From contig NZ_MUKN01000005.1 in the NCBI RefSeq assembly GCF_001995175.1, forward strand, positions 1 through 64,000: DNA of 64,000 nucleotides. The letters run 5' to 3'. Below, piece by piece: positions 1 through 12,243 of the stretch. Position numbers and translations under genes: made by a program. Numbering within the stretch: position 1 is the stretch's first letter; the number at the start of each line of letters is the position of its first letter. Under the pieces are notes generated by a model. It made no database searches, was not told the origin of the DNA, and worked only from the letters and a program-made list of their open reading frames with translations. Origin of the DNA: Rathayibacter rhapontici (GTDB taxonomy: Bacteria; Actinomycetota; Actinomycetes; Actinomycetales; Microbacteriaceae).

Positions 1-367
1 CGCCGCTCCCGCCGCGTCGCAGTCGGCCCCGGTCGACGAGGCCGAGTCCTCCAGCGGACTCCTGCAGCTCGCCCGCCGCCTCCACGAGGAGCACGTCCGC
101 GAGGGCGCCGAGAAGCGCGACGCCCTCGTCGCCGAGGGCCGGGCCACCGCCGCCCGCCTCGTCGCCGAGGCCGAGGCCAAGCAGCGCCAGCAGCTCGCGA
201 AGCTCGACGAGGAGCGCGCGACCGTGGAGCACCGCATCGACGAGCTCCGCACCTTCGAGCGCGAGTACCGCCAGAAGCTGAAGAGCTACATCGAGGGTCA
301 GCTCCGCGAGCTCGACGTCCAGCCGGTCCCGGCGGAGTCGTCCTCGTTCCCCGGCTTCGGTGCGTAG
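1..367 (+). CDS. DivIVA-domain (Wag31-like) protein, C-terminal part
   Basis: The gene enters from the left edge, so its N-terminus is not visible. About 121 codons remain, ending in TAG at 365-367. The visible part is a charged coiled-coil stretch rich in Glu, Arg, Ala and Leu, followed by a short tail ending FPGFGA. This is how the C-terminus of actinobacterial DivIVA/Wag31 proteins looks; they organise polar or septal growth at the membrane. The position directly before lspA matches the conserved sepF-ylmG-divIVA-lspA order. The family assignment rests on the coiled coil plus context, since the diagnostic N-terminal membrane-binding domain lies outside the window. Confidence 0.75.
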   Translation, partial: AAPAASQSAPVDEAESSSGLLQLARRLHEEHVREGAEKRDALVAEGRATAARLVAEAEAKQRQQLAKLDEERATVEHRIDELRTFEREYRQKLKSYIEGQLRELDVQPVPAESSSFPGFGA

Positions 368-980
368 CACCACCGCAGCGAACGTCAGGCCGAGGGTGCT
401 CGTCACCCTCGGCCTCGTTGCGCTCGCGGTGTTCGCGATCGACCAGATCGCGAAGCACCTGGTCACGACGACCCTCACGCTCGGCGAGGACGTCCACGTC
501 CTGGGCGACGTCCTGATCCTGCACTACGTGAAGAACCCCGGAGCGGCCTTCTCGCTCGCGAGCGGCTCCACCTGGATCTTCTCGATCATCGCCGCGTGCG
601 TGGTCGTGGCGGTCGTCTGGTTCGCCCGCCGCATCCGCTCGGCCGCGTGGGCCGTGTTCTTCGGGCTGCTGCTGGGCGGCACGCTCGGCAACCTGTTCGA
701 CCGTCTCTTCCGCGAGCCGTCGTTCGGCCTCGGACACGTCGTCGACTTCCTCTACACGCCGTGGCTGCTCCCGGCGATCTACAACATCGCCGACATCGCC
801 ATCTGCTCGGCGATGGCGATCTTCGTGATCCTGAGTCTGCGGGGCGTCAACCTCGACGGCACGCGCACGACGAAGGCGAGCGAGGCCGCGGCGGCCCAGG
901 AGGCGTCCGACGCTCCGGCGGCCGCGAGGTCGGCCGAGGGAGCCGAGGCTCCGCGCGACGAGCCGAGGACCGGCGCCTGA
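360..980 (+). CDS. lspA: Lipoprotein signal peptidase (signal peptidase II)
   Basis: This 206-residue integral membrane aspartyl protease would cleave the signal peptide of prolipoproteins after lipid attachment. Four hydrophobic segments are visible (about 14-32, 71-89, 97-113, 136-158). The family motifs are present: KNPGAAFS near residue 58, GNLFDR with Asp114, and YNIADIAI with Asp145; the two Asp residues form the catalytic dyad. The last 45 residues are a hydrophilic Ala/Glu-rich tail, common in actinobacteria. The GTG start at 360 overlaps the end of the DivIVA gene by 8 bp, and the TGA stop overlaps the ATG of the next gene, so the three genes look translationally coupled. Confidence 0.95.
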   Translation: MRSTTAANVRPRVLVTLGLVALAVFAIDQIAKHLVTTTLTLGEDVHVLGDVLILHYVKNPGAAFSLASGSTWIFSIIAACVVVAVVWFARRIRSAAWAVFFGLLLGGTLGNLFDRLFREPSFGLGHVVDFLYTPWLLPAIYNIADIAICSAMAIFVILSLRGVNLDGTRTTKASEAAAAQEASDAPAAARSAEGAEAPRDEPRTGA

Positions 981-1903
981 TGGTGCAGTCCCGCTCCCTG
1001 CCCGTCCCCGACGGACTCGACGGCCTGCGCACCGACGCGGCCGTCGCCAAGCTCCTGGGCTTCTCCCGCACCTTCGCGGCCGACGTCGCGGAGGCCGGGG
1101 GAGTGACGGCCGACGGCCGCGTGCTCGACAAGAGCGACCGTGTCGTGGCCGGCTCCTGGCTCACGGTCGAGTGGTCGCCGCGCGAGGAGCCGCGGATCGT
1201 CCCGATCGCGGTCCCCGACCTCGGCATCGTGCACGACGACGACGACATCGTCGTCATCGACAAGCCGGTCGGGGTCGCCGCCCATCCCGCTGTCGGCTGG
1301 GAGGGGCCCACCGTCCTCGGCGCCCTCGCGGCGGCCGGTTTCACCGTGTCCACCTCGGGAGCGGCCGAGCGGGCGGGCATCGTGCACCGCCTCGACGCCG
1401 GGACCAGCGGCCTCATGGTCGTCGCCAAGTCGGAGCGGGCCTACACGCACCTGAAGCGGGCCTTCCACGACCGCAGGGTCGAGAAGGTCTACCACGCCGT
1501 CGTGCAGGGCCATCCGGATCCGCTCGTGGGCACCATCGACGCCCCGCTCGGTCGCCACCCCTCCTCCGACTGGAAGTTCGCGATCCGCGCCGACGGGAAG
1601 CCGTCGGTGACCCACTACGAGACGATCGAGGCGTTCCCGTTCGCGTCGCTGCTCGAGATCCACCTCGAGACCGGCCGCACCCACCAGATCCGCGTGCACA
1701 TGGCCGCCCAGCGGCACCCGTGCGTCGGCGACTCCATGTACGGCGCGGATCCGACCCTGTCGGCCCGTCTCGGGCTCACCCGCCAGTGGCTCGACGCGGT
1801 GCGCCTGGGCTTCGCCCACCCCGGGACCGGCGAGTGGGTCGAGTTCCAGGCGTCGTACCCCGACGACCTCGCCCACGCGCTCTCGGTGCTGCGCGGGGAG
1901 TGA
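980..1903 (+). CDS. rluD: RluA/RluD-family 23S rRNA pseudouridine synthase
   Basis: A 307-residue protein that isomerises uridines in structured RNA. An S4-like RNA-binding domain lies at about residues 15-80. The catalytic domain carries the signature [10 protein letters not shown] with catalytic Asp139, followed by the [10 protein letters not shown] motif near residue 235. It starts at the ATG overlapping the lspA stop (ATGA), which also gives a normal N-terminus; an upstream in-frame extension to 596 would only read lspA out of frame. Substrate specificity (RluD versus a related RluA-family target) cannot be decided from sequence alone. The lspA-rluD-dnaE order is common in Micrococcales. 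Confidence 0.9.
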   Translation: MVQSRSLPVPDGLDGLRTDAAVAKLLGFSRTFAADVAEAGGVTADGRVLDKSDRVVAGSWLTVEWSPREEPRIVPIAVPDLGIVHDDDDIVVIDKPVGVAAHPAVGWEGPTVLGALAAAGFTVSTSGAAERAGIVHRLDAGTSGLMVVAKSERAYTHLKRAFHDRRVEKVYHAVVQGHPDPLVGTIDAPLGRHPSSDWKFAIRADGKPSVTHYETIEAFPFASLLEIHLETGRTHQIRVHMAAQRHPCVGDSMYGADPTLSARLGLTRQWLDAVRLGFAHPGTGEWVEFQASYPDDLAHALSVLRGE

Positions 1904-1954
1904 GCCGAGGCGGGCGATCCGCCGCTCCCCGCCGTCCGGCCGTGCTCGCGCGGT

Positions 1955-1960
1955 TAGACT
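1955..1960 (+). promoter_or_regulatory. Probable -10 box upstream of dnaE
   Basis: TAGACT, a match to the TANNNT actinobacterial -10 hexamer, lies 74 nt before the dnaE start codon and is followed by a run of five T. No convincing -35 is visible. It is the only AT-rich patch in this 130-bp gap. Confidence 0.45.
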
Positions 1961-2033
1961 TTTTCACCGCGGTCGTCCACGACCCTGCCCGGTTCCCCGG
2001 TCCCCTCGCTCGCAGTCCGTCGGAGGCGCATCC

Positions 2034-5546
<3,513 letters not shown>

Positions 5547-5554
5547 GTTCGATT

Positions 5555-5671
5555 CCGAGCCGGTCCCTGCCCGGCTCGGCGCGGTCGGCTTCGCGACGGG
5601 GTGCGTCGCGTGGAGCGGGGTGCGTTCGGCTACGGCGATCCGCTGGGACGCGGATCACCGGTTCGCCTCGG
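5555..5671 (+). repeat. E-type intergenic repeat, copy 1
   Basis: A roughly 117-bp element starting 9 bp after the dnaE stop. It opens with a hairpin (GAGCCGG ... CCGGCTC, loop TCCCTGC) followed by GGCGCGGTCGGC. A variable GC-rich middle leads to a second hairpin at 5637-5656: GATCCGC, loop TGGGAC, GCGGATC. It closes with CCGGTTCGCCTCG. The same order is found at 8935-9052 and 52722-52840, and inverted at 53265-53381. The rest of the 489-bp dnaE-hisD gap holds two R repeats and GC-rich sequence; I see no gene there. Confidence 0.85.
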
Positions 5672-5750
5672 GGGTGCTGCGAGGTGGGGGAGGCGCGCCT
5701 GCGGCGGCGCGCTCCTCGAGCGTCCCCACACGGACGGCTCGCCGCCGCCC

Positions 5751-5786
5751 CTGCTGGTCGAGTAGCCGCGGAGCGGCGTATCGAGA
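5751..5786 (+). repeat. R-type intergenic repeat, copy 1
   Basis: A 36-bp imperfect palindrome. It begins CTGCTGGTCGAGTA, has the core stem GCCGC-GGA-GCGGC, and ends GTATCGAGA. It is identical over 36 bp to the copy at 5825-5860, 74 bp away. Confidence 0.9.
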
Positions 5787-5824
5787 GGCCCGCACCTGCG
5801 GAGCCGATCGGAGCTGCCCTCATT

Positions 5825-5860
5825 CTGCTGGTCGAGTAGCCGCGGAGCGGCGTATCGAGA
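5825..5860 (+). repeat. R-type intergenic repeat, copy 2
   Basis: Identical to the copy at 5751-5786 and in the same orientation, with core stem GCCGC-GGA-GCGGC. The following 170 bp up to the hisD promoter contain no gene that I can support. Confidence 0.9.
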
Positions 5861-6020
5861 CCCTTGCACCCGCGGAGCAGATCCGAGGAGCCCCGATCGT
5901 GCGGGTCGAGACGACAGTGCCGGCTCGCTCCCGGCTCATGATCGGCGCGATGTGCCGGGCGACCGGCCGCAGCCCGAGCGGAGCGGCGCCGCGGCGCCGG
6001 AGGGCGGCGGGGGTGGCCGG

Positions 6021-6026
6021 TAGACT
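6021..6026 (+). promoter_or_regulatory. -10 box of hisD, probably leaderless
   Basis: TAGACT ends 9 nt before the hisD ATG. There is no Shine-Dalgarno sequence in the gap, so transcription would start at or very near the start codon. Confidence 0.6.
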
Positions 6027-6035
6027 GGGGCGGCC

Positions 6036-7340
6036 ATGATCCAGACTCTCGACCTCCGCGGCCGTCGTCCCTCCGCCGCCGAGCTGCTCGCCCTCGTGCC
6101 GCGCAACCCGGGCACCTCCGCCGATGTCGGACCGATCGTCGCCGAGCTCATCGCCGACGTCCGCGCCCGAGGTGCGGAGGCGCTCCTCGACCAGTCCGAG
6201 CGCCTGGACGGCGTCCGCCCGCCGCACCTCCGCGTGCCGGCCGAGCACATCGCCGCCGCCGTCCGCGATCTCGATCCGGCCATCCGCTCCGCCCTCGACG
6301 AGGCGATCGTCCGGGTGCGCCGCGCCAGCGCCGCGCAGATCCCGCCGGAGCGGACCACCGTCCTCGACGACGGCGCCACCGTGGTCCAGCGCTGGACGCC
6401 GGTGGCGCGCGCCGGCCTCTACGTCCCCGGCGGCAAGGCCGTGTACCCCTCGAGCGTCGTCATGAACGTCGTCCCCGCCCAGGCGGCGGGCGTCGAGTCC
6501 ATCGCCATCGTCTCGCCGCCGCAGAAGGCGTTCGGCGGCGCTGTGCACCCGACGATCCTGGCGGCGGCGGGTCTCCTCGGCATCGACGAGGTCTACGCCG
6601 CAGGAGGTGCGGGCGCCGTCGCCGCCCTGGCCTACGGCGTCGAGTCGATCGGCCTCGAGCCGGTCGGAATGATCACCGGACCCGGCAACATCTGGGTCAC
6701 GACCGCGAAGCGCCAGGTGCTCGGCCAGGTCGGGATCGACTCCGAGGCCGGTCCGACGGAGATCCTCGTCATCGCCGACTCGACCGGCGACCCCCGGCTG
6801 ATCGCCGCCGACCTGGTCAGCCAGGCCGAGCACGACGAGGCCGCGTCCGCGGTGCTCGTCACGGACGACGCCGAGCTGGCGCGGGCCGTCGGCGCGGAGG
6901 TCGAGCGCCAGGCCGCGACGACCCGCCACCGGGAGCGCGTGGCGATCGCGCTCGACGGCCCGCAGTCGGCGCTCGTGATCGTGGACGACCTCGAGACGGC
7001 TTGCGCCTTCAGCGACGCCTACGGACCCGAGCACCTCGAGCTGCACACGAGCGACCCCGAGGCGACCGCCGCGCTCATCCACGACGCGGGTGCGATCTTC
7101 CTCGGCCCGACGTCGCCGGTCAGCCTCGGCGACTACCTCGCCGGATCCAACCACGTGCTTCCCACGATGGGGCAGGCGCGGTTCTCCTCGGGTCTCGGCG
7201 CGTACACCTTCCTGCGCCCGCAGCAGCTCATCAGCTACGACCGCGGCGCCCTCTCGCGCGTCGCCCCGCACATCCGCGCACTCAGCGACGCCGAAGCGCT
7301 CCCCGCGCACGGCGACGCCGTCGACGCGCGCTTCGCCTGA
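6036..7340 (+). CDS. hisD: Histidinol dehydrogenase
   Basis: 434 residues, the normal length. HisD catalyses the last two oxidations of histidine synthesis (L-histidinol to L-histidine, NAD- and Zn-dependent). Visible family features are the GLYVPGGKAVYPSSVVMN motif near residue 128, the GPGNIWV glycine-rich motif, SEAGPTEILV, and the Zn-ligand regions SQAEHDE and YGPEHLEL. The end of the family signature, SLGDYLAGSNHVLPT, is present near residue 365. It starts at the ATG just after a TAGACT box. The gene stands alone; the rest of the his operon is not in this window. Confidence 0.97.
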   Translation: MIQTLDLRGRRPSAAELLALVPRNPGTSADVGPIVAELIADVRARGAEALLDQSERLDGVRPPHLRVPAEHIAAAVRDLDPAIRSALDEAIVRVRRASAAQIPPERTTVLDDGATVVQRWTPVARAGLYVPGGKAVYPSSVVMNVVPAQAAGVESIAIVSPPQKAFGGAVHPTILAAAGLLGIDEVYAAGGAGAVAALAYGVESIGLEPVGMITGPGNIWVTTAKRQVLGQVGIDSEAGPTEILVIADSTGDPRLIAADLVSQAEHDEAASAVLVTDDAELARAVGAEVERQAATTRHRERVAIALDGPQSALVIVDDLETACAFSDAYGPEHLELHTSDPEATAALIHDAGAIFLGPTSPVSLGDYLAGSNHVLPTMGQARFSSGLGAYTFLRPQQLISYDRGALSRVAPHIRALSDAEALPAHGDAVDARFA

Positions 7341-7358
7341 ACCGAGAGGCACCCCGCG

Positions 7359-7835
7359 ATGTTCTGCCCGTTCTGCCGGCACCCCGACTCCCGGGTGATC
7401 GACTCCCGCACCAGCGACGACGGCCTCTCGATCCGCCGCCGGCGCCAGTGCCCCTCGTGCGGCCGCCGCTTCTCGACCACCGAGACCGCGAGCCTCGTCG
7501 TGATCAAGCGCAGCGGGGTCGTCGAGCCGTTCAGCCGCGAGAAGATCGTCAGCGGTGTGCGGAAGGCGTGCCAGGGCCGCCCTGTCACCGACTCCGACCT
7601 CGCGGTGCTCGCCCAGCGGGTGGAGGAGAGCATCCGCTCCACCGGCGCCTCGCAGATCGACGCGAACGACATCGGCCTCGCGATCCTCGCGCCGCTGCGC
7701 GAGCTCGACGAGGTCGCCTACCTCCGCTTCGCGAGCGTGTACCAGGCCTTCGACTCGCTCGACGACTTCGACTCCGCCATCACCCTCCTGCGCGCCGAGC
7801 GCGCCGGGGCCGCGCACCCGGCGGACGAGCTCTGA
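7359..7835 (+). CDS. nrdR: Transcriptional repressor of ribonucleotide reductase genes
   Basis: 158 residues. NrdR binds NrdR boxes and represses ribonucleotide reductase genes in response to ATP/dATP. The N-terminal zinc ribbon has Cys3, Cys6, Cys31 and Cys34; the basic stretch between them and RRFSTTE are typical. An ATP-cone domain ([17 protein letters not shown] onward) fills about residues 46-140. GAGAGG lies 8 nt upstream of the ATG. The last four bases overlap the start of pyrD (ATGA-type overlap), so the two are co-translated. No NrdR box was seen in the window, in line with its targets being elsewhere. Confidence 0.96.
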   Translation: MFCPFCRHPDSRVIDSRTSDDGLSIRRRRQCPSCGRRFSTTETASLVVIKRSGVVEPFSREKIVSGVRKACQGRPVTDSDLAVLAQRVEESIRSTGASQIDANDIGLAILAPLRELDEVAYLRFASVYQAFDSLDDFDSAITLLRAERAGAAHPADEL

Positions 7836-8854
7836 TGGCCGCCCTCTACGCGGTCCTCTTCCGCACCGTCCTGCGGCGCATCGATCCGGAGCGCGCGCAC
7901 CACCTGGCCTTCCCGATCATCCGCGGCCTGGCTCTCGTCGCGCCTCTCGCACGGCGGTTCACGATGCCGAGGCACGACGCGTCGGTCGAGACGCTCGGGC
8001 TGCGCTTCGCCACGCCGTTCGGAGTCGCCGCCGGCTTCGACAAGAACGCCACGGCCGTCCTGGGGCTGGGCGCGCTGGGCTTCGGGCACGTGGAGGTCGG
8101 CACGATCACGGCCCGCCCTCAGCCCGGCAACGACCGGCCGCGCCTCTTCCGCCTCGTCGCCGACCGCGCCGTCATCAACCGGATGGGCTTCAACAACCTC
8201 GGAGCGCGAGCCGCGGCGGGCCGGCTGGCCCGACTCCGCGGGGTGCGGGGACGTCCCGTCATCGGCGTCAACATCGGCAAGAGCCGCGCGGTCGACGTCG
8301 ACGACGCGATCGAGGACTACCTGATCAGCGCCCGCATGCTGGCTCCTCTCGCCGACTACCTGGTCGTCAACGTGAGCTCGCCGAACACCCCCGGACTGCG
8401 CGGCCTGCAGGAGATCGACAAGCTGGAGCCGCTGCTCGCCGCCGTCAAGGACGCGGCCGACGCGACTCCGCTGCTCGTCAAGATCGCCCCCGACCTCTCC
8501 GACGACGAGGTCGTGCGCGTCGCCGAGCTCGCCGTGCGACTCGGGCTCGACGGCGTCATCGCCACCAACACGACGCTCTCGCGAGAAGGCCTCGAGACGG
8601 ACACGGCGGTCGTCGCCGACGCCGGCGCAGGCGGACTCTCGGGAGCCCCGCTCGCCGCCCGCTCGCTCGCCGTCCTCCGCGTGATCCGCGCCGTCGTCCC
8701 CACGGAGTTCTGCGTCATCTCGGTCGGAGGCGTCGAGACCGCCGCCGACGTGCAGGAGCGTCTCGCCGCCGGCGCCACGCTCGTCCAGGGCTACACGGCC
8801 TTCATCTACGAGGGCCCCCTGTGGGCTGCGGGGTTGAACCGCGCGCTGCGCTGA
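7835..8854 (+). CDS. pyrD: Quinone-dependent dihydroorotate dehydrogenase (class 2)
   Basis: 339 residues. It oxidises dihydroorotate to orotate at the membrane, passing electrons to quinone, in pyrimidine synthesis. The N-terminal amphipathic helix that docks class 2 enzymes to the membrane is present (about residues 1-40). FMN-binding and active-site motifs are visible: GVAAGFDKNA, GTITARPQPGN, INRMGFNN, NVSSPNTPGLR (containing the class 2 catalytic Ser), ATNTTLSRE and the phosphate-binding ISVGGVETA. The ATG overlaps the nrdR stop. An E-type hairpin repeat begins two bases after the stop codon. Confidence 0.96.
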   Translation: MAALYAVLFRTVLRRIDPERAHHLAFPIIRGLALVAPLARRFTMPRHDASVETLGLRFATPFGVAAGFDKNATAVLGLGALGFGHVEVGTITARPQPGNDRPRLFRLVADRAVINRMGFNNLGARAAAGRLARLRGVRGRPVIGVNIGKSRAVDVDDAIEDYLISARMLAPLADYLVVNVSSPNTPGLRGLQEIDKLEPLLAAVKDAADATPLLVKIAPDLSDDEVVRVAELAVRLGLDGVIATNTTLSREGLETDTAVVADAGAGGLSGAPLAARSLAVLRVIRAVVPTEFCVISVGGVETAADVQERLAAGATLVQGYTAFIYEGPLWAAGLNRALR

Positions 8855-8855
8855 T

Positions 8856-9052
8856 CCCGATCCGGTCCCGGCCCGCGGTGCTGATCCCGAGCCGGTCCCT
8901 GCCCGGCTCGGCGCAGTCGGCGCCGCGCTGATCACCGATCCGGTCCCTGCCCGGCTCGGCGCGGTCGGCCTCCCGAGGCGGTCGCGTCCCGCAGAGCGTC
9001 CTGCGTTCGGCTAGGTCGATTCGCTGAGACGCGAATCGCCCGTTCGCCTCCA
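8856..9052 (+). repeat. E-type intergenic repeat, copy 2, with a tandem hairpin array
   Basis: Immediately after pyrD come three tandem versions of the first E hairpin. They start at 8856 (degenerate), 8887 (GAGCCGG/CCGGCTC) and 8935 (one stem mismatch). The third leads into a full E element whose second hairpin is 9018-9037: GATTCGC, loop TGAGAC, GCGAATC. The whole gap 8855-9498 (644 bp) contains this element, ordinary-looking sequence with no supportable gene at 9053-9350, an inverted degenerate E copy, and the terminator of the DUF3043 gene. Confidence 0.8.
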
Positions 9053-9352
9053 GGGGAACGCCTTGCCGAAGACCGAACTGCGGTGATCGGTCGGACGCGC
9101 GAAGTGCTCCGCAGAGCTCTGCTCTCGGATCTCGACCGCGAGCTCGACTTCTCGAACTCGTACGCATACGGGACGTACCTCACGGAGTGCAGAGGTCAGG
9201 CGCCCGACGGCTCCAGCGAGGGCCGTTGGAGACCGTGGAGATCAGGAGTGCGACGGCATCCCGGTGAGGGGCAGCGACGACAGCCCCGAAGCTCGTCGCT
9301 CGGTCGTCGTGTCTTCGTCTCGAGGACGAGTCACCTCACGGCCCGGGCGCGA

Positions 9353-9420
9353 AAAGACGAACGGTCGGTCCGCGTGGCAGCGGATCGACCTAGTCGGACG
9401 CAGGACGCTTCTTGGAACAG
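9353..9420 (-). repeat. E-type intergenic repeat, degenerate inverted copy
   Basis: Read on the minus strand this resembles the second half of the E element. The hairpin at 9367-9386 is GGTCCGC, loop GTGGCA, GCGGATC, with one mismatch. It is flanked by GACGCAGGACGC on one side and GACGAACGGTC on the other, matching the inverted copy at 53265-53381. The first E hairpin is not recognisable here. Confidence 0.6.
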
Positions 9421-9473
9421 GACCGCCCGCTCAGCCGACCGCGGCGAGGCCGCAGGCCGAGCAGGCGAGCACC

Positions 9474-9512
9474 AGTTCCCGGAGCGAGCGCAGCGCGCTC
9501 ACTCCGGGAACT
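9474..9512 (-). terminator. Hairpin overlapping the 3' end of the DUF3043 gene
   Basis: AGTTCCCGGAG (9474-9484) pairs perfectly with CTCCGGGAACT (9502-9512), with a partly paired inner stem. The stop codon of the DUF3043 gene lies inside the structure. No U-tract follows on the minus strand. Confidence 0.55.
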
Positions 9513-10071
9513 GCCCGCGCTTCACCTGGGGCTTGGGGAGGCGCATGACGCGGAGCTGGAGGGCGCGCATCGCGGCGTACCAGCGGATGCCCTTCTCGAC
9601 CTTGTCGGCTCCGTAGCGCTCGGCGAGCTTCTTGCGCATGCGCATGCCGAGCAGCACGCAGTCGAGCACGGCCACGAGGAAGAACGCCCAGAGCACGATG
9701 AGGGTGACGTACTGGAGCTCGGGCTGGGGGAAGAAGCTCAGCAGAAGGACGACGACCATGACGGGGATCAGGAACTCGCCGAGGCTGAACCGCGCGTCGA
9801 CCCAATCGCGGACGAACTTGCGCTGCGGGCCCTTGTCGCGGAGCGGCAGGTAGCGCTGGTCGCCGGCGGCGAGGCCGATCCGGGCCTGCTCGCGCGCCAC
9901 GGCGGCCTTCTCGCGGGCGTCGCGTGCGGCCTGCTTGCGGTCGGTCGTCACGAGCGGACGCTGGTTCGCGAGCTCGCGCTCGCGCCGGGTCGGCGTCGGC
10001 CGCCCCTTGCCGGTCGACGGGGCCGAGTCGGCGTCGTCGGGCGTGTCGGTTGCGATCGGGTGCTTGGCCAC
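9499..10071 (-). CDS. DUF3043 family membrane protein
   Basis: 190 residues of the actinobacteria-specific DUF3043 family; function unknown. A hydrophilic, basic N-terminal half (about 1-95, many Arg, Lys, Glu and Gln) precedes two membrane segments (about 107-123 and 128-146) and a basic C-terminal tail. The start is a GTG (10069-10071), inferred from the family N-terminus (MAKHPI); an ATG-initiated alternative would have to run into the divergent peptidase promoter. It is divergent from the M20 peptidase with 42 bp between start codons, so the two promoters must overlap. A hairpin terminator overlaps its stop. Confidence 0.85.
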   Translation of the reverse strand: MAKHPIATDTPDDADSAPSTGKGRPTPTRRERELANQRPLVTTDRKQAARDAREKAAVAREQARIGLAAGDQRYLPLRDKGPQRKFVRDWVDARFSLGEFLIPVMVVVLLLSFFPQPELQYVTLIVLWAFFLVAVLDCVLLGMRMRKKLAERYGADKVEKGIRWYAAMRALQLRVMRLPKPQVKRGQFPE

Positions 10072-10100
10072 GGTGAACGTCCTTGGAATCGAGGGTCTCT

Positions 10101-10106
10101 TAAGAT
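10101..10106 (+). promoter_or_regulatory. -10 box of the M20 peptidase gene, probably leaderless
   Basis: TAAGAT ends 7 nt before the ATG at 10114, leaving no room for a Shine-Dalgarno sequence. Confidence 0.6.
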
Positions 10107-10113
10107 TACCTGC

Positions 10114-11532
10114 ATGGCCCACGACGCTCCGACTCCGACGTCCACTCTCCCAGCAGCCGAGGAGGCGGTCCTGGCCGCCGTCCGCGACGACCTCCCGCGC
10201 TCCCTCGCGGAGCTCGGGCGCCTCGTCCGCATCCCGTCCGTCTCGTGGGACGGCTTCGACGCCACCCGGGTGGCCGCGAGTGCCGACGCGATCGCCGAGC
10301 TCGCCCGGGAGACCGGCGCCTTCGAGGACGTGTCGATCCGCCGGTCGACGATCGGCGACTCGGGAGTGCTCGGGCAGCCGGCCGTCCTCGCGACCCGCGC
10401 CGCGCGGAACGGCGCCCCCACGGTCCTCCTCTACGCGCACCACGACGTCCAGCCGCAGGGCGCGGAGTCCTCCTGGGAGACCCCGCCGTTCGAGCCGACG
10501 GTGCGCGGCGACCGCCTCTACGGCCGGGGCGCGGCCGACGACAAGGCCGGAGTGGTCTCCCACCTCGCTGCCGTCCGCGCGCTCCGCCAGGTGGCCGGCG
10601 ACGACCACGACCTGGGCCTCGTCCTCTTCATCGAGGGCGAGGAGGAGTTCGGCTCGCGATCGTTCCCCACCTTCCTCCGCGAGCACCACGACGCACTGCG
10701 CGCCGACGTCATCGTCGTGGCCGACAGTGACAACTGGGACGTGGACACCCCGTCGCTGACCGTGGGCCTGCGCGGCAACGTCACCTTCACGCTCACGGTG
10801 CGGACCCTCGACCACGCCTCCCACTCCGGCATGCTCGGCGGAGCGGTCCCCGACGCGATGCTCGCGACCGTGCGACTGCTCGCCACCCTGTGGACCGAGG
10901 ACGGCTCGGTCGCCGTGGACGGGCTGCGCGAGCACGACGGCGCCGTCCCCGAGATCACCGAGGGGGAGCTGCGTCGCGACGCGGGCCTGCTCGACGGCGT
11001 CTCGCCGATCGGGTCCGGCCCCTTCCTCTCGCGGATCTGGTCCAAGCCGTCGATCACGGTCACGGGGATCGACGCGCCGAGCGTCGTGGACGCCTCGAAC
11101 ACCCTGAGCCCCTCCGTGCGGGTCAAGATCAGCGCGCGCATCGCGCCGGGCCAGGAGGCGCCGGAGGGCTTCGCCGCGCTCGAGCGCCACCTGCGCGATC
11201 ACGCTCCGTTCGGCGCCCACCTCGAGATCGACGACGTCGACACGGGGGAGCCCTTCCTCGTCGACACGTCGGGCTGGGCGGTGGGCCTGGTCAAGCAGGC
11301 GATGGCGGACGCCTGGGGCCGCGACCCACTGGAGACGAGCGCGGGCGGCAGCATCCCCTTCATCGCAGACCTCGTCCGCGAGTTCCCCGCGGCCCAGATC
11401 CTGGTGACCGGCGTCGAGGACCCCGACTCGCGCGCGCACAGCCCCAACGAGTCCCTCCACCTCGGCGTCTTCAAGCGCGCCGCGCAGGCGGAGGCGCTCT
11501 TCCTGCTGCGCGCGGCGGCCCACCGCAGCTGA
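10114..11532 (+). CDS. M20 family metallopeptidase (dipeptidase)
   Basis: 472 residues. M20 family enzymes are cytosolic zinc peptidases that cleave dipeptides or N-acyl amino acids. Metal-ligand motifs are in order: YAHHDVQPQG (His ligand), GRGAADDKAG (bridging Asp), FIEGEEEFGS (catalytic Glu and ligand Glu), a later DSDNWD, and a His near the C-terminal HSPNESLHL. The dimerisation (lid) domain lies between about residues 215 and 335. The start is the ATG right after a TAAGAT box, which is the first residue of the conserved N-terminus. The actual substrate is not determined by the sequence. Confidence 0.9.
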   Translation: MAHDAPTPTSTLPAAEEAVLAAVRDDLPRSLAELGRLVRIPSVSWDGFDATRVAASADAIAELARETGAFEDVSIRRSTIGDSGVLGQPAVLATRAARNGAPTVLLYAHHDVQPQGAESSWETPPFEPTVRGDRLYGRGAADDKAGVVSHLAAVRALRQVAGDDHDLGLVLFIEGEEEFGSRSFPTFLREHHDALRADVIVVADSDNWDVDTPSLTVGLRGNVTFTLTVRTLDHASHSGMLGGAVPDAMLATVRLLATLWTEDGSVAVDGLREHDGAVPEITEGELRRDAGLLDGVSPIGSGPFLSRIWSKPSITVTGIDAPSVVDASNTLSPSVRVKISARIAPGQEAPEGFAALERHLRDHAPFGAHLEIDDVDTGEPFLVDTSGWAVGLVKQAMADAWGRDPLETSAGGSIPFIADLVREFPAAQILVTGVEDPDSRAHSPNESLHLGVFKRAAQAEALFLLRAAAHRS

Positions 11533-11582
11533 CGCACCCGCGCGGATCCGGAATACCCGGCTCCGCGGGGGAGTTGCCACCG

Positions 11583-11588
11583 TAGAAT
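11583..11588 (+). promoter_or_regulatory. Probable -10 box for the ErpA-like gene
   Basis: TAGAAT, 79 nt before the ATG at 11668. Between them is a direct repeat of CGGCAGCACGCCGT (two copies, 15 bp apart in the leader at about 11605-11636) whose role I cannot tell. Confidence 0.45.
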
Positions 11589-11667
11589 CGTGTGGCACGA
11601 CCGACGGCAGCACGCCGTTCCCCGGCAGCACGCCGTCATCACCGCACCGACCCCCTCGAGGAGTGAC

Positions 11668-12030
11668 ATGTCCGACACGACATCGACCGTCGACCAGAAG
11701 ACCGCGCACGGCGTCTCGATGACCCCCGTCGCCGCCGCGAAGGTGAAGAGCCTCCTCGAGCAGGAGGGCCGCGACGACCTGCGCCTGCGCGTCGCCGTCC
11801 AGCCCGGCGGCTGCTCCGGCCTGATCTACCAGCTCTACTTCGACGAGCGCACCCTCGAGGGCGACGCGGCGGTCGAGTTCGAGGGCGTGGGCCTGGTCGT
11901 CGACAAGATGAGCGTCCCGTACCTCGACGGCGCCTCGATCGACTTCGAGGACACCATCCAGAAGCAGGGCTTCACCATCGACAACCCCAACGCGGGCGGC
12001 AGCTGCGCCTGCGGCGACAGCTTCCACTGA
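11668..12030 (+). CDS. erpA: A-type iron-sulfur carrier (ErpA/HesB family)
   Basis: 120 residues. A-type carriers deliver Fe-S clusters to apoproteins. The three conserved cysteines are present: Cys49 in the QPGGCSGL motif and Cys113/Cys115 in the C-terminal GGSCACGDSF. GAGGAG lies 5 nt upstream of the ATG, which excludes the longer reading from 11590. Its placement just before the cytochrome oxidase genes is conserved in Micrococcales and fits maturation of the Rieske and other Fe-S proteins; that link is an inference. Confidence 0.93.
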   Translation: MSDTTSTVDQKTAHGVSMTPVAAAKVKSLLEQEGRDDLRLRVAVQPGGCSGLIYQLYFDERTLEGDAAVEFEGVGLVVDKMSVPYLDGASIDFEDTIQKQGFTIDNPNAGGSCACGDSFH

Positions 12031-12195
12031 TCGACGGCGGCGACACGCCGCACCAGCACCTCCCGGACGCGTCCGACGGCTCGCAGAAGCGGGCGGTCGG
12101 GCGCGTCCGTCGTCCTTTGCACCGTCGGCCGCCGAGGTCAAGAGCGTCCCGCGGTGCACTCCGGTCCCGACGGGGAAGGTAGGCTGGAGCCGGTC

Positions 12196-12201
12196 TAATA
12201 C
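12196..12201 (+). promoter_or_regulatory. Probable -10 box of the ctaCDF operon
   Basis: TAATAC within an AT-richer patch (about 12194-12215) in an otherwise GC-rich 213-bp gap, 42 nt before the ctaC start. AAAGG at 12233-12237 is the likely ribosome binding site. Confidence 0.5.
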
Positions 12202-12243
12202 AGTTTCGTGTGAACTGGTCCCCAGTCTTCCGAAAGGTCACCG

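Noticed and set aside
9083..9350. Possible small gene between pyrD and the DUF3043 gene
   Set aside because: The frames have no ribosome site, no family motif and run into the repeat copy; nothing supports coding.
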